64,000 nt of DNA from Pelagibacteraceae bacterium AG-333-C14 (GCA_003282485.1 QBZD01000001.1:87514-151513); one strand, 5' to 3'; shown: positions 31,515 to 45,312, counted from the first letter of the stretch. Notes: generated by a model from the sequence alone, not told the origin. Made by a program: numbers and translations.

Positions 31515-32333
31515 TCAATTAAATTTAGAAAAGATATAATACATAGGTGACTCTGGAGTTAAAGGATTTGAAATAACCTTATCAACAAATGAACCGCCAG
31601 ATTCTTCAATCATATCTCTAAATAACCCGGTATTATCTCCAGCAAGACCGTTTTCTTGTATTAACATACTTCCATTATGTTTTAACACTCTTCCACTATT
31701 AGAGTAAATATTTTTATGAAATGACCAATCTTTATCCCTTGCAATAAGCTCATCCGTAGAATGATGTCTCCATTTTTTTATTTCAACCCCTTCATCAAAA
31801 TGAACAGGATTACTTATTATCAAATCGCAACAATTTTCTGGAACATCAGTAAGTCCATCACTTAAATAACACTCAACATTTTTTAAATTATTATTCTTTA
31901 TCGTTTTATTTACTACCTCTAATGCATTAGAGTTAATATCAACTAAAATTAATTTTTTACACAATCCAAGACTTAAGAAAACAAAACCCAAGTATCCTGG
32001 TCCACATCCGACTTCTAGAATTGTATCTAAGGGCTTCTTAACTGTTTTATGATAGGCTCTAAGATAATCAAATACCAAATTAAACCCTTCTCCATTTAGA
32101 TCTATTCGATGAAAGATATTAATGCCAGCTGAAACACCAGCTAGTTCGATTGGAAATTTTTTCTTACCAGCAACAATTCTCGAAATCGCTTTTCTAAACA
32201 AAACTAATATTAACATGTAGAAAGGTAATTTAGTAAGAAGTACAGAGTAATTGAATATTCCTGGGCCATAATATTTAGTTTTCCTTAATTTGAAAATATT
32301 TTCGGTTAACAAAAAATTAGGTATTTTTAACAT
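31515..32333 (-). CDS. class I SAM-dependent methyltransferase
   Basis: ILEVGCGPGYLGFVFLSLG, LVDINSNALEV, DLIISNPVHFDEG. Confidence 0.8.
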   Translation of the reverse strand: MLKIPNFLLTENIFKLRKTKYYGPGIFNYSVLLTKLPFYMLILVLFRKAISRIVAGKKKFPIELAGVSAGINIFHRIDLNGEGFNLVFDYLRAYHKTVKKPLDTILEVGCGPGYLGFVFLSLGLCKKLILVDINSNALEVVNKTIKNNNLKNVECYLSDGLTDVPENCCDLIISNPVHFDEGVEIKKWRHHSTDELIARDKDWSFHKNIYSNSGRVLKHNGSMLIQENGLAGDNTGLFRDMIEESGGSFVDKVISNPLTPESPMYYIFSKFN

Positions 32334-32385
32334 ATGAATGACTTTTTATAGAAAAACTCGTTATATCTTATAGTATATTTGAGAG

Positions 32386-33264
32386 ATGGTAAAACTTATT
32401 AAAAAAATCTGGATAAATTCACCTCAACATAACCTTAAAACGATAATAAAAAAAATTCTAGGTAAAGACCAGTTTTATTTTTCAGTAAAAGAAATTTTAA
32501 CAAGTTTGGCAATAAACAAGATAAATACTACTCAACTAATTGACAGGCACGAAAGATATAAAAGGGTAACTAATAATAATATTAAACTTGAATTTGATAT
32601 TTTTAATTTTCAAAATAAATCCATTTTAGAAGTTGGATCTGGTCCGCTACTCGGGCTAGGCCCGTTAGCTCACTTTTGTAATTGCAAAGAGTTTCTCTTT
32701 TATGAACCAAACTTTAATCCAGAAATATTTAAATCTGACTCAATAAGAGATAAATATTTTTACCCTACTTACGAAGAGTTATGTATAAATTATGGCAAGA
32801 ACATTGAATTTGATGAATTTTATCAAAGAATACGAGATAAGAGTGTAAATCTTAAAATTCTTAAAACTGATAAAAAAATTGATCTAATTTATTCTAATAG
32901 TGCCTTGGAACACATACCTCTAAATATTATCAATGAAGTATTAAAAAATATTTATGAAACCACAAATGATGAAACATATTTTTTTCATAGTGTCGATTTT
33001 TCTTCTCATAATGTATCTTCGTTAGCATCAATATACTCATCTGAAAAAAATGAAGATTTAAATAATATTAATAAGCTAAGAAAAAGCGAAATAACTGCAA
33101 AGATTAAAAGCTCAGGTTTTGAAGCTCTAGAAACAGTAACTTACAAATATCATAACTTAGAAAGAGATAGGATACACAAATCCTGGAGGAAATATAGTGA
33201 TGATGATCTCAGAAGTATGATAGTATTTTTTATTGGTAAAAGTAATAACGCTTCAAATAGATAA
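32386..33264 (+). CDS. class I methyltransferase-like protein
   Basis: SILEVGSGPLLGLGPLAHFCNCKEFLFYEPN; LIYSNSALEHIPLNIINEVLKNIYE. Confidence 0.65.
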   Translation: MVKLIKKIWINSPQHNLKTIIKKILGKDQFYFSVKEILTSLAINKINTTQLIDRHERYKRVTNNNIKLEFDIFNFQNKSILEVGSGPLLGLGPLAHFCNCKEFLFYEPNFNPEIFKSDSIRDKYFYPTYEELCINYGKNIEFDEFYQRIRDKSVNLKILKTDKKIDLIYSNSALEHIPLNIINEVLKNIYETTNDETYFFHSVDFSSHNVSSLASIYSSEKNEDLNNINKLRKSEITAKIKSSGFEALETVTYKYHNLERDRIHKSWRKYSDDDLRSMIVFFIGKSNNASNR

Positions 33265-34812
33265 ATGACTGTTCACAAAGTTTCTGATAAGGTTTTGGAG
33301 CTATTAAACGATTCAGAAAAAGATTATGCCAGTTTACTTGATAAATCAAAATTTGGGTCTTTAAGTTATAATGCTATATCTTCTGCTATATTAAAAAAAT
33401 ATATTAAATTTATCTTATATTTAGAAAAATTTGATAACTCCATAACTCCCCAAAATAATCTTTTAATATTATTCTATAACCATTTCATTACAGATATTGT
33501 TAATCATTATTTTACTGAGTACGAAAAACAACTAGGTTTAATTGATAAAAGATCAGGGAAAGGAGTAAAAGTTCATTCAAGAAGTAATATATTTCAAAAA
33601 AATATTTTTAGGTCAGTGACAAATAGGCTTTTTTTATATTTAGAGGCATTAAAAAACTCTGATAAAACTCTGCTTCCGTTTGCTGGACATCATGATTTCC
33701 ATTTTGGAGAGTTAATTAGAAGATCATACAATAATAATATTAAATACTTCGAATTAAAAGCATCCAATAATATTTATATTCCTAATTTAAAAAATCAAAT
33801 TCAAGTTTGTAAACAATTAATATTTGAAATTCACTGTGATTTTTCACTGATTTACAATTTTAATTTTAATAAAATATGTATGTATGATTTTAATAGAATC
33901 TTTTCATTAGGATATAAGTTTATAGATAGTGAAATGGTAAAAGTTGATCAACAAAACATTAAATTTTTATTGACTGGAACATTTGTTAATCACAGTTTAT
34001 CGCAAAAAATTATGCATTATCAAAGCATGGGCATCAAACATATATTTCTTTGCCATGGGGGAGGTCACATTATTAACAATGAACCTGTTATTGGATTTAC
34101 AGTGGAGGGAGCGATACCAGATATTAAATTTACTTATGGCAATTTAAACAAAATAAAAAAAGAATATAATCCATTTAATACAAATATTTGGAATAACAAA
34201 ATTAAACTTCATTCCAGACAAGACAGCAGAATAGATAGTAAGAATTATCAATTAAATATTGAACCAATAAAAAATCTCAAAGGTAAGAAACTAGTTTATT
34301 TGCCAAATCATTTTCAATCAAAAAGATATGGACCACATATTAGTACGCATCCAATTATTTATCATAGTTTTCAAGTAAAAATGGTTAAATGGTTTAAAAA
34401 AAATGGTGCAGAGGTAATTATTAAACCACACCCTAAAAGACCTAGTACTGATTATGATTTAATAGGAAATGAGGAAATTCAAATATTAAATGATGAACTC
34501 ATTAAAGACTGTGATGGGTTTATTATTGATTTTCCCACAACTTCACTTCAAATACTTAGTTGCTCAAATAAACCAATTATTTATTTTGACCTACAAATAA
34601 GAAGGCTTTTCGAAGGAGCTAAGAATGCAATTTATGACAGATGTCATTACTCAATAATCAATTTAAATAATCCTGCAGAGGGCTTAGACAAGCTTGGGCT
34701 CGACTTGCACAATTTTAAGTCAAATAAATTTACAGACACCATAAATTTAAGTAAAAGCAAACGAAGTGAATTTGATGAAATAAACTATAGTTTAAATCTC
34801 TATAATAATTAG
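33265..34812 (+). CDS. divergent surface carbohydrate transferase-like protein
   Basis: 515 aa; HFQSKRYGPHIS, VIIKPHPKRPS, FIIDFPTTSLQILSCSNKPIIYFDLQIR; motif sharing with ORF 12096-13547. Confidence 0.5.
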   Translation: MTVHKVSDKVLELLNDSEKDYASLLDKSKFGSLSYNAISSAILKKYIKFILYLEKFDNSITPQNNLLILFYNHFITDIVNHYFTEYEKQLGLIDKRSGKGVKVHSRSNIFQKNIFRSVTNRLFLYLEALKNSDKTLLPFAGHHDFHFGELIRRSYNNNIKYFELKASNNIYIPNLKNQIQVCKQLIFEIHCDFSLIYNFNFNKICMYDFNRIFSLGYKFIDSEMVKVDQQNIKFLLTGTFVNHSLSQKIMHYQSMGIKHIFLCHGGGHIINNEPVIGFTVEGAIPDIKFTYGNLNKIKKEYNPFNTNIWNNKIKLHSRQDSRIDSKNYQLNIEPIKNLKGKKLVYLPNHFQSKRYGPHISTHPIIYHSFQVKMVKWFKKNGAEVIIKPHPKRPSTDYDLIGNEEIQILNDELIKDCDGFIIDFPTTSLQILSCSNKPIIYFDLQIRRLFEGAKNAIYDRCHYSIINLNNPAEGLDKLGLDLHNFKSNKFTDTINLSKSKRSEFDEINYSLNLYNN

Positions 34813-34813
34813 A

Positions 34814-35320
34814 TTAAATTTTAATTTGATAACTTTTATCTTTTTCTGAAATAATTATATCTTTAATATTTAAATCATTTTTTACAAATTTGTATCCATT
34901 GATACCTTTGTATAAATCCTCATTATAATCGTTATTCATTAGATATTGAATTATAACATTATCAGATAAGGTTATAAAACCATGAGCATAGGTTTCAGGA
35001 ACAATCAATACATCTCCGGCTTCTAGTATAAAGCTCTCAACGTTTTCTTTTCTGGGTTCATTAAAAGGAAATATGTAATCTTTTATTTTTCCTGAATGTA
35101 AAAAAATTATTTTCTTTTGTAAGCAAGGCTCATCTTGATAATGAAAGCCTCTAAAAGTATGCATGCTTTTTGTTTTAGATATTAACTGATATTTGATTTC
35201 AATGTTGCTTAATTTAATTTTACTTAATAGTTCACCAAACGATGTTGCATTAAGAAATCCTCTTTCATCCTCAAAAATATTGAGAATTCTTTTATAATGT
35301 AATGGTTTTTCTAATTTCAT
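34814..35320 (-). CDS. dTDP-4-dehydrorhamnose 3,5-epimerase-like (RfbC family)
   Basis: IFEDERGFLNATSFGE, HTFRGFHYQDEPCLQKKIIFLHSGKIKDYIFP, LIVPETYAHGFITL. Confidence 0.82.
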   Translation of the reverse strand: MKLEKPLHYKRILNIFEDERGFLNATSFGELLSKIKLSNIEIKYQLISKTKSMHTFRGFHYQDEPCLQKKIIFLHSGKIKDYIFPFNEPRKENVESFILEAGDVLIVPETYAHGFITLSDNVIIQYLMNNDYNEDLYKGINGYKFVKNDLNIKDIIISEKDKSYQIKI

Positions 35321-36119
35321 TAATTCTCATTTCTAAGTTTTTTTCAAATATTACATCATTTGATAGCAAAACATTCTCGAATTTATCATCAATCATATCA
35401 ATATAATTAATTTGCTTACCTGCTTTATTAATATTTACTTTTTTTCCAATAATTTGCATTAATTTTAATGCTAAGTCTTCTAGCAAAATGGTATCTGAAG
35501 ACTTTAAAAGATAATTCCCAGTCATAAAATTCTCACTTAAATATAATATTGTTTTAACTATTATACTTATGTGTGTGAGATTAATAAATACAGGATTACT
35601 TGGAATATTTAATTCTTTATTCAATAATATATTTACAATGAATCTATCAACAACTTTATTTCGATAATCGTTAGTTCCGAATGTGTCAAACATATATAGA
35701 TTTAAGTAATCTTTTTGGGATTTAATTAAGTGATTTAAGAAAATATTTTTGGTTTTTGAATAATGAATTTGATATTTCTCATCTAGTAGCTGAATGTAGC
35801 TAGACGTATTTAATACTTTGATATTATTTTTTATTTTTTTTAATATTTTTATTGGGAAGTTAACATTTGCATCTTCAATTTTATTTTCATCTAATTTATT
35901 TTTAGGAATAGGGTCATAATGTGTTGCTAAATTAATCAATAAATTTGAATGAAAGTTGTTAGTAAGATCTTCAGATAATTTTTCAGTAACTATGCTATTT
36001 CTATTAATTATCTCAACATTATCGTTTCTTCTGAAATTAATAACTTTCTCATATTTATTAAGCAATTCAGGGATCAAATTTTTACCTAGAAAACCAGTTC
36101 CTCCAGTTATATATATTAT
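35292..36119 (-). CDS. NAD-dependent epimerase/reductase (start uncertain, non-canonical)
   Basis: ORF caller starts at TTG 36077, but in-frame sequence upstream encodes KIIYITGGTGFLGKN, a Rossmann motif, back to a TGA at 36132-36134. Confidence 0.6.
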   Translation of the reverse strand: MIYITGGTGFLGKNLIPELLNKYEKVINFRRNDNVEIINRNSIVTEKLSEDLTNNFHSNLLINLATHYDPIPKNKLDENKIEDANVNFPIKILKKIKNNIKVLNTSSYIQLLDEKYQIHYSKTKNIFLNHLIKSQKDYLNLYMFDTFGTNDYRNKVVDRFIVNILLNKELNIPSNPVFINLTHISIIVKTILYLSENFMTGNYLLKSSDTILLEDLALKLMQIIGKKVNINKAGKQINYIDMIDDKFENVLLSNDVIFEKNLEMRINEIRKTITL

Positions 36120-37306
36120 TTTAGACAGTTCTCAGCCTCAAATACTTTTTCAAGCATATAATCCATTTTTTCTTTTGACATTTGATTGTGACAACCTAAC
36201 AAAATACCATTTTGCATAATTTCATCACAGTTTTTGAAATCTCCAAAACTGTCCCAGTTGAATTTCTTTGCAACAGGTTGTCTGAGTATGTTTCCAGTAA
36301 AGATTGTTCTTGTCTGAATTCCTGATTTTTCTAAGAAAATTTGAAATTCCTTTCTTTTTCCCTTTAGTTCATTTTGTAATAAAATCGGAAAAGCTAACCA
36401 GCCACTTGACGAATTATTAGAATTAATAAATGTCATGAAATTATCATTGTTATTAAAAGAATTCTCAAGATATTGAAAGTTATCTTTTCTATTTTGAATG
36501 TTTCTATTAAGGTTTTTCATTTGAATCAATGCAAATGCAGCTGAAATTTCTGAGGGAATAAAATTGTATCCAATATCGTCGAATACGTATTTATCGTCAT
36601 AATCAAAACCATCAATTTGACAATCAAATCTCCTATGAAAATCTTCGCTTTCTTCATATTGAGCTGACCTTCTTCCCCAACTTCTCAAAGATTTAGCATA
36701 ATTGAAAGTTTCTATATCTCGAAAAGAGACAATTCCACCAAAACCTGCACCGGTCACTACATGTGATGCATAGAAACTAGTAGTTGAGACATCTGACCAG
36801 TCTTTAAATGATGAATTATATGTATATCCAAGTGTATCGGCTGAGTCTTCTATTACTTTTAATTTATTTTCCTTTGCAAAGCTTGCAATTTTTTCCCAAT
36901 CAGCAATATTTCCTATTAGATTAGGAACACAAATGGCAGAAACATTTTTTAAGTCTATTTTACTTAAAATTGAAGTGTCTATTTGCATTGTGCTTTTAAA
37001 AACATCTACAAAATAAGGTACCAAATTTGACTGTACAATTGGAGCAACTGTAGTTGAAAACGTAAGTGCTGGCGTAATAACTTTAGTTCCTTCTGGAAGT
37101 TTCAAAGATTTTACAGCCAGTAAGTTGGCTGAGGATCCACTATTCGTCATTAAACCATAATTTTTTCTAAATAGAGAAGAAACTTGTTTTTCAAGCTCTC
37201 TAACTTTTTCACCAGACATTAATGAAAGACGTTGATTTTCAAGCACGTCAATTACTGCATTTATTTCTTCTTTTCCGTAGTTTGCTTCAGCATAAAATAC
37301 CTTCAT
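36116..37306 (-). CDS. DegT-fold PLP enzyme with His replacing the catalytic Lys (RfbH/ColD-like sugar 3-dehydratase)
   Basis: Fold motifs MTNSGSSANLLAV, VIEDSADTLG; active-site segment TSFYASHVVTGAGFGG has His where aminotransferases have Lys. Confidence 0.75.
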   Translation of the reverse strand: MKVFYAEANYGKEEINAVIDVLENQRLSLMSGEKVRELEKQVSSLFRKNYGLMTNSGSSANLLAVKSLKLPEGTKVITPALTFSTTVAPIVQSNLVPYFVDVFKSTMQIDTSILSKIDLKNVSAICVPNLIGNIADWEKIASFAKENKLKVIEDSADTLGYTYNSSFKDWSDVSTTSFYASHVVTGAGFGGIVSFRDIETFNYAKSLRSWGRRSAQYEESEDFHRRFDCQIDGFDYDDKYVFDDIGYNFIPSEISAAFALIQMKNLNRNIQNRKDNFQYLENSFNNNDNFMTFINSNNSSSGWLAFPILLQNELKGKRKEFQIFLEKSGIQTRTIFTGNILRQPVAKKFNWDSFGDFKNCDEIMQNGILLGCHNQMSKEKMDYMLEKVFEAENCLK

Positions 37307-37308
37307 AC

Positions 37309-38343
37309 CTAGTTAATTACTCCTATTCTTTTAAAATCATTTTTTTTATCATACCAATCACTATTAAAATAGTTGATATACCAATCTATGGTTCTATCAA
37401 TTCCACCTTCAAAATTATATTTGGGAGACCATCCTATTTTACTTCTTATTTTAGAAATATCCATTGCATATCTAAAGTCGTGACCAGGCCTGTCAGTGAC
37501 ATAGTTTAAGTTAGATTTAATTTGATTTGCATCTAAACCTAGAGCTTGTGAAGTTTTATCAATTAAAATTTTAGCTATTTCATTGTTACTTAATTCACAT
37601 TCTCCACCAATATTATAAGTTTCACCTACTTTACCTTTTTGTATTACTTCTTTGATAGCCTTAACATGATCTTCGACATAAATCCAATCTCTAACATTTT
37701 TGCCATCTCCATATATTTCAATAGGTAAATTATTAATAATTCTATAAATAATATTTGGGATCAGTTTCTCTGGATTTTGAAATGGACCATAATTATTAGA
37801 GCAATTAGTTATAATAACTGGAATACCATAGGTTTTAAACCATGCCTTGACTAGTAGATCTGAACTACTTTTAGACGCAGCATAAGGAGATGAGGGGCTA
37901 ATTAAAGAGTTCTCCGTAAAAGCAGGATCACTTTTCTTTAAAGAACCATAAACCTCATCAGTTGAAATATGTATCATTTTTTTTAAGTTATTGTTCTTTT
38001 TCTTCAACAATGCCCTAAATGACTCTAGTAAATTAAACGTAGAAATAATATTAGATTCGATAAAACTTTTCGGAGACTCAATTGACCTATCTACATGACT
38101 CTCAGCAGCAAAATTAACAATAATGTCAGGATTAAAATCTATTATTGTTTTAATAGTTTTAACTTGATCTGATAAGCAAAAGTGAACATTACTAATATTA
38201 ATTAAGTTTTTTTGACTATGCTTTGGATCATTGGAGGCATAAGTATTCTTATCTATATTTAAAATCTGACTATCATTTGAAGATATAGACTTTATGAAGT
38301 TGGAACCAATAAACCCTAGACCGCCTGTTACTAAGTATTTCAT
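37309..38343 (-). CDS. rfbB: dTDP-glucose 4,6-dehydratase
   Basis: YLVTGGLGFIGSNFIK, NFAAESHVDRSIESPKSFI, HISTDEVYGSL, SPYAASKSSSDLLVKAW, NCSNNYGPFQNPEKLIP. Confidence 0.93.
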   Translation of the reverse strand: MKYLVTGGLGFIGSNFIKSISSNDSQILNIDKNTYASNDPKHSQKNLINISNVHFCLSDQVKTIKTIIDFNPDIIVNFAAESHVDRSIESPKSFIESNIISTFNLLESFRALLKKKNNNLKKMIHISTDEVYGSLKKSDPAFTENSLISPSSPYAASKSSSDLLVKAWFKTYGIPVIITNCSNNYGPFQNPEKLIPNIIYRIINNLPIEIYGDGKNVRDWIYVEDHVKAIKEVIQKGKVGETYNIGGECELSNNEIAKILIDKTSQALGLDANQIKSNLNYVTDRPGHDFRYAMDISKIRSKIGWSPKYNFEGGIDRTIDWYINYFNSDWYDKKNDFKRIGVIN

Positions 38344-38439
38344 TATTATTTATATCATATTATATACAATAAAGTATGAAAGTAGAAAATGTGTAAGGTT
38401 ATGAAAACTAATGTGAAGTGAATAATTTCACGTTTAGTA

Positions 38440-38557
38440 GACCTGGCAATGTCCTACTCTCCCATGCCTTAAGACAAAGTACCATCGGCGCTGGAGCCCT
38501 TAACGTTCGAGTTCGAAATGGGATCGTGTGTTACCTCTCCGCTAAAACCACCAGGTC
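38440..38557 (-). rRNA. rrf: 5S ribosomal RNA
   Basis: Complement of typical 5S (GACCTGG...CCAGGTC ends, CCGTTCGAACTCGAA-like loop) directly after 23S. Confidence 0.92.
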
Positions 38558-38649
38558 AACTAAACGTGAAATCAATACCAAATAATATTTTATTAATTAT
38601 TCTATCTTAGTGTTGCTTGTATCTTACTAGTTTGTTTCTAGTACATAGA

Positions 38650-41386
<2,737 letters not shown>

Positions 41387-41510
41387 TCTATGTACAAAAA
41401 ACAAACTTTTATGTCTTTTGCAATACTTAGATATTTTGAATTCTCAATAAAAATTTTATTAATTTAGTATTGATGTCACTTCACGATGTAAATGGAAAAG
41501 CTTAAAACTT

Positions 41511-41586
41511 TGGTGGAGCTGACCGGGATCGAACCGGTGACCCCCTGCTTGCAAAGCAGGTGCTCTCCCAGCTGAGCTACAGCCCC
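41511..41586 (-). tRNA. tRNA-Ala (TGC)
   Basis: Reverse complement GGGGCTGTAGCTCAGCTGGGAGAGCACCTGCTTTGCAAGCAGGGGGTCACCGGTTCGATCCCGGTCAGCTCCACCA. Confidence 0.96.
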
Positions 41587-41602
41587 AAGAGAAACCACGT
41601 CA

Positions 41603-41680
<78 letters not shown>

Positions 41681-41793
41681 AAACGTAGGCTTTATAGTTT
41701 TAAACAATGAAAGAGAAACGAGGACGGTAAGCCACATATAATTACTAAGTTAAAAATTTCTTAAGTTCAAAGAACTCAAAAAATGACTCTTAG

Positions 41794-43283
<1,490 letters not shown>

Positions 43284-43540
43284 AACACGACGCACACAAA
43301 CTTATTGGCGGAGTTACATAATCTAAATTATGTAATCCAAATAAAACGTGTACGATTATTCTGTACTGCGGAATTACCGCCCACGTTTCTCTTTCAATTT
43401 ACTTTTCCAATAGCATAATCGCGCAAGCAAGTGTTACTTTTCCATTGGAAAAATAAAAAATGCCAGATTGATTATATTAAGACTAAAATAGTCATATGCC
43501 GCAGGTTCAGAGCATCACCGAACAAGGGTGAAGGTTTTTT

Positions 43541-43570
43541 ATTGTATTGAGCCAAAAAGTCAAGCATCAA
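43541..43570 (-). promoter_or_regulatory. candidate rRNA operon promoter (TTGATG-N18-TACAAT)
   Basis: Read on the minus strand upstream of 16S; hexamer match by eye only. Confidence 0.3.
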
Positions 43571-43718
43571 ACATAAAATTACCCAGAAAATAAGCACTTT
43601 TCAGCCTTATAGAATAACTAATAATATCAATAGGATAGAGCACATAAAATCATTTAGTCTCGAAAGATTAATATTAGTGATGTCATAAAATATAAATTCT
43701 TTATATGAAAGGTTGAAA

Positions 43719-44981
43719 ATGCATCTATTAAACAAAAAATTATTGGCTTTTGTAACTGGACTGATTCTTATTAGCGCGGTCGCTTATTATTTATCAGTAT
43801 CTTTTAACGATAATAATTATATTCAAGAACCAAACGAAGTAATTAAAATTCAGAACGATAGTGCTGAGGAAGAAGATAGTTTAAACTTATTTTTTTCATT
43901 TCTTGAGTACTATGAACTTGAAGAAGGCGACACCTTTATTAGCACTCTAAAAAAAACTAACCTCAATGATAGAGAAATTGACCAATTAATTATAGCTGCA
44001 AAAGATTCAATGGAGATAAACCAACTAAGAATTGGAACGCGCATAGAAATAATTTCTGAACTTATAAAAGAAAAGAGAATTATTAAAGAAGTTGTAATTT
44101 ACCCTGATAGTGAGGAAAAAATATCAGTCTTAAGAATAGACGATAAATTTACAGTACGCAAAGACGTAAAAACACTTTACTCAGAACTCGTATTCCATGA
44201 AGTTGAAATAGATAAAAGTATCTATTCATCTCTTAAAAATATTAATGTGCCAGACAATATAATTATGTCATTTGTACAACTTTTTAGTTTTGATATTGAT
44301 TTTCAACGTGACATCAGAAACAAACATCAAATAAAAATTCTATTTGAACAATTTAAAGATAAAGATGACAAATTAATCAAAACTGGATCAATTTTTTTTG
44401 CGGAAATTGTAATGACCAAAGATGCGTATGAACTATACAAATTCGAAGATGATAATGATACTGAATATTTTAATAGTGACGGCAAAAGTGCCACAAAAGC
44501 TCTAATGAAAACTCCAATCAATGGTGCAAGATTATCATCAGCATACGGTATGAGAAAGCACCCTATCCTAGGATATAATAAAAAGCACATGGGCGTTGAC
44601 TTTGCCGCCCCCATAGGTACTCCAATAATGGCTGCTGGAACAGGGCATATTGAGTATGTTGGCACCAACGGAGGTGCTGGAAAGTATATTCGAATTAAAC
44701 ACTTGAATGGTTATAAAACAAGCTATTCTCATCTAAGTAGTTATGCTTCTGGCATAAAAAAGAATGTTCGGGTCAAACAAGGTCAAACTATCGGTTATGT
44801 CGGAAGTACAGGATTATCAACAGGTCCACATCTTCATTACGAAGTTATATTTAATGGTGAAAAAATTAATCCTATGAAGATGAAACTTCCATCAGGTAAA
44901 AAACTAAAAGGCACAAGTTTAAACAACTTTCTCGCTGAGAGGGACAGGATAAACAGTGAGATTTCAAAAATTAAGAGTTAG
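43719..44981 (+). CDS. M23 family metallopeptidase
   Basis: RKHPILGYNKKHMGVDFAAPIGTPIMAAGTG ... YSHLSSY ... GLSTGPHLHYEV; N-terminal TM segment; ATG 43719 preferred over TTG 43713. Confidence 0.92.
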   Translation: MHLLNKKLLAFVTGLILISAVAYYLSVSFNDNNYIQEPNEVIKIQNDSAEEEDSLNLFFSFLEYYELEEGDTFISTLKKTNLNDREIDQLIIAAKDSMEINQLRIGTRIEIISELIKEKRIIKEVVIYPDSEEKISVLRIDDKFTVRKDVKTLYSELVFHEVEIDKSIYSSLKNINVPDNIIMSFVQLFSFDIDFQRDIRNKHQIKILFEQFKDKDDKLIKTGSIFFAEIVMTKDAYELYKFEDDNDTEYFNSDGKSATKALMKTPINGARLSSAYGMRKHPILGYNKKHMGVDFAAPIGTPIMAAGTGHIEYVGTNGGAGKYIRIKHLNGYKTSYSHLSSYASGIKKNVRVKQGQTIGYVGSTGLSTGPHLHYEVIFNGEKINPMKMKLPSGKKLKGTSLNNFLAERDRINSEISKIKS

Positions 44982-45312
44982 CTTCTTCTATTGCTTTAGC
45001 AGGATCTAAAGTCTCTGCAGGTACGTTTTTCTCATCCACAGCCTCAGTTTTAATAGTTTTTGTTTCTCCATTAATATTATTTCTATCTTGTCGATCATTT
45101 ATTAAACGGCTGTAGTGCTCAGCATGCTGTAAATAATTTTCAGCGCCTATATAATCTCCTGAAGCAGCTGCATCTTTTGCTAGAACTTTATATTTTTCAA
45201 GTACTGTGGACAGATTTCCTCTAACACGGGTGGAGCTATTGCCATTAACAAAACTATCACCTGAATGTCTATTATTTGACCTTTTAAAAGGTCTACTTCT
45301 TCTATTTTTCAC
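44971..45312 (-). CDS. DUF4167 domain protein
   Basis: RRSRPFKR...VRGNLSTVLEKYKVLAKDAAASGDYIGAENYLQHAEHYSRLIND. Confidence 0.88.
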   Translation of the reverse strand: MKNRRSRPFKRSNNRHSGDSFVNGNSSTRVRGNLSTVLEKYKVLAKDAAASGDYIGAENYLQHAEHYSRLINDRQDRNNINGETKTIKTEAVDEKNVPAETLDPAKAIEEANS

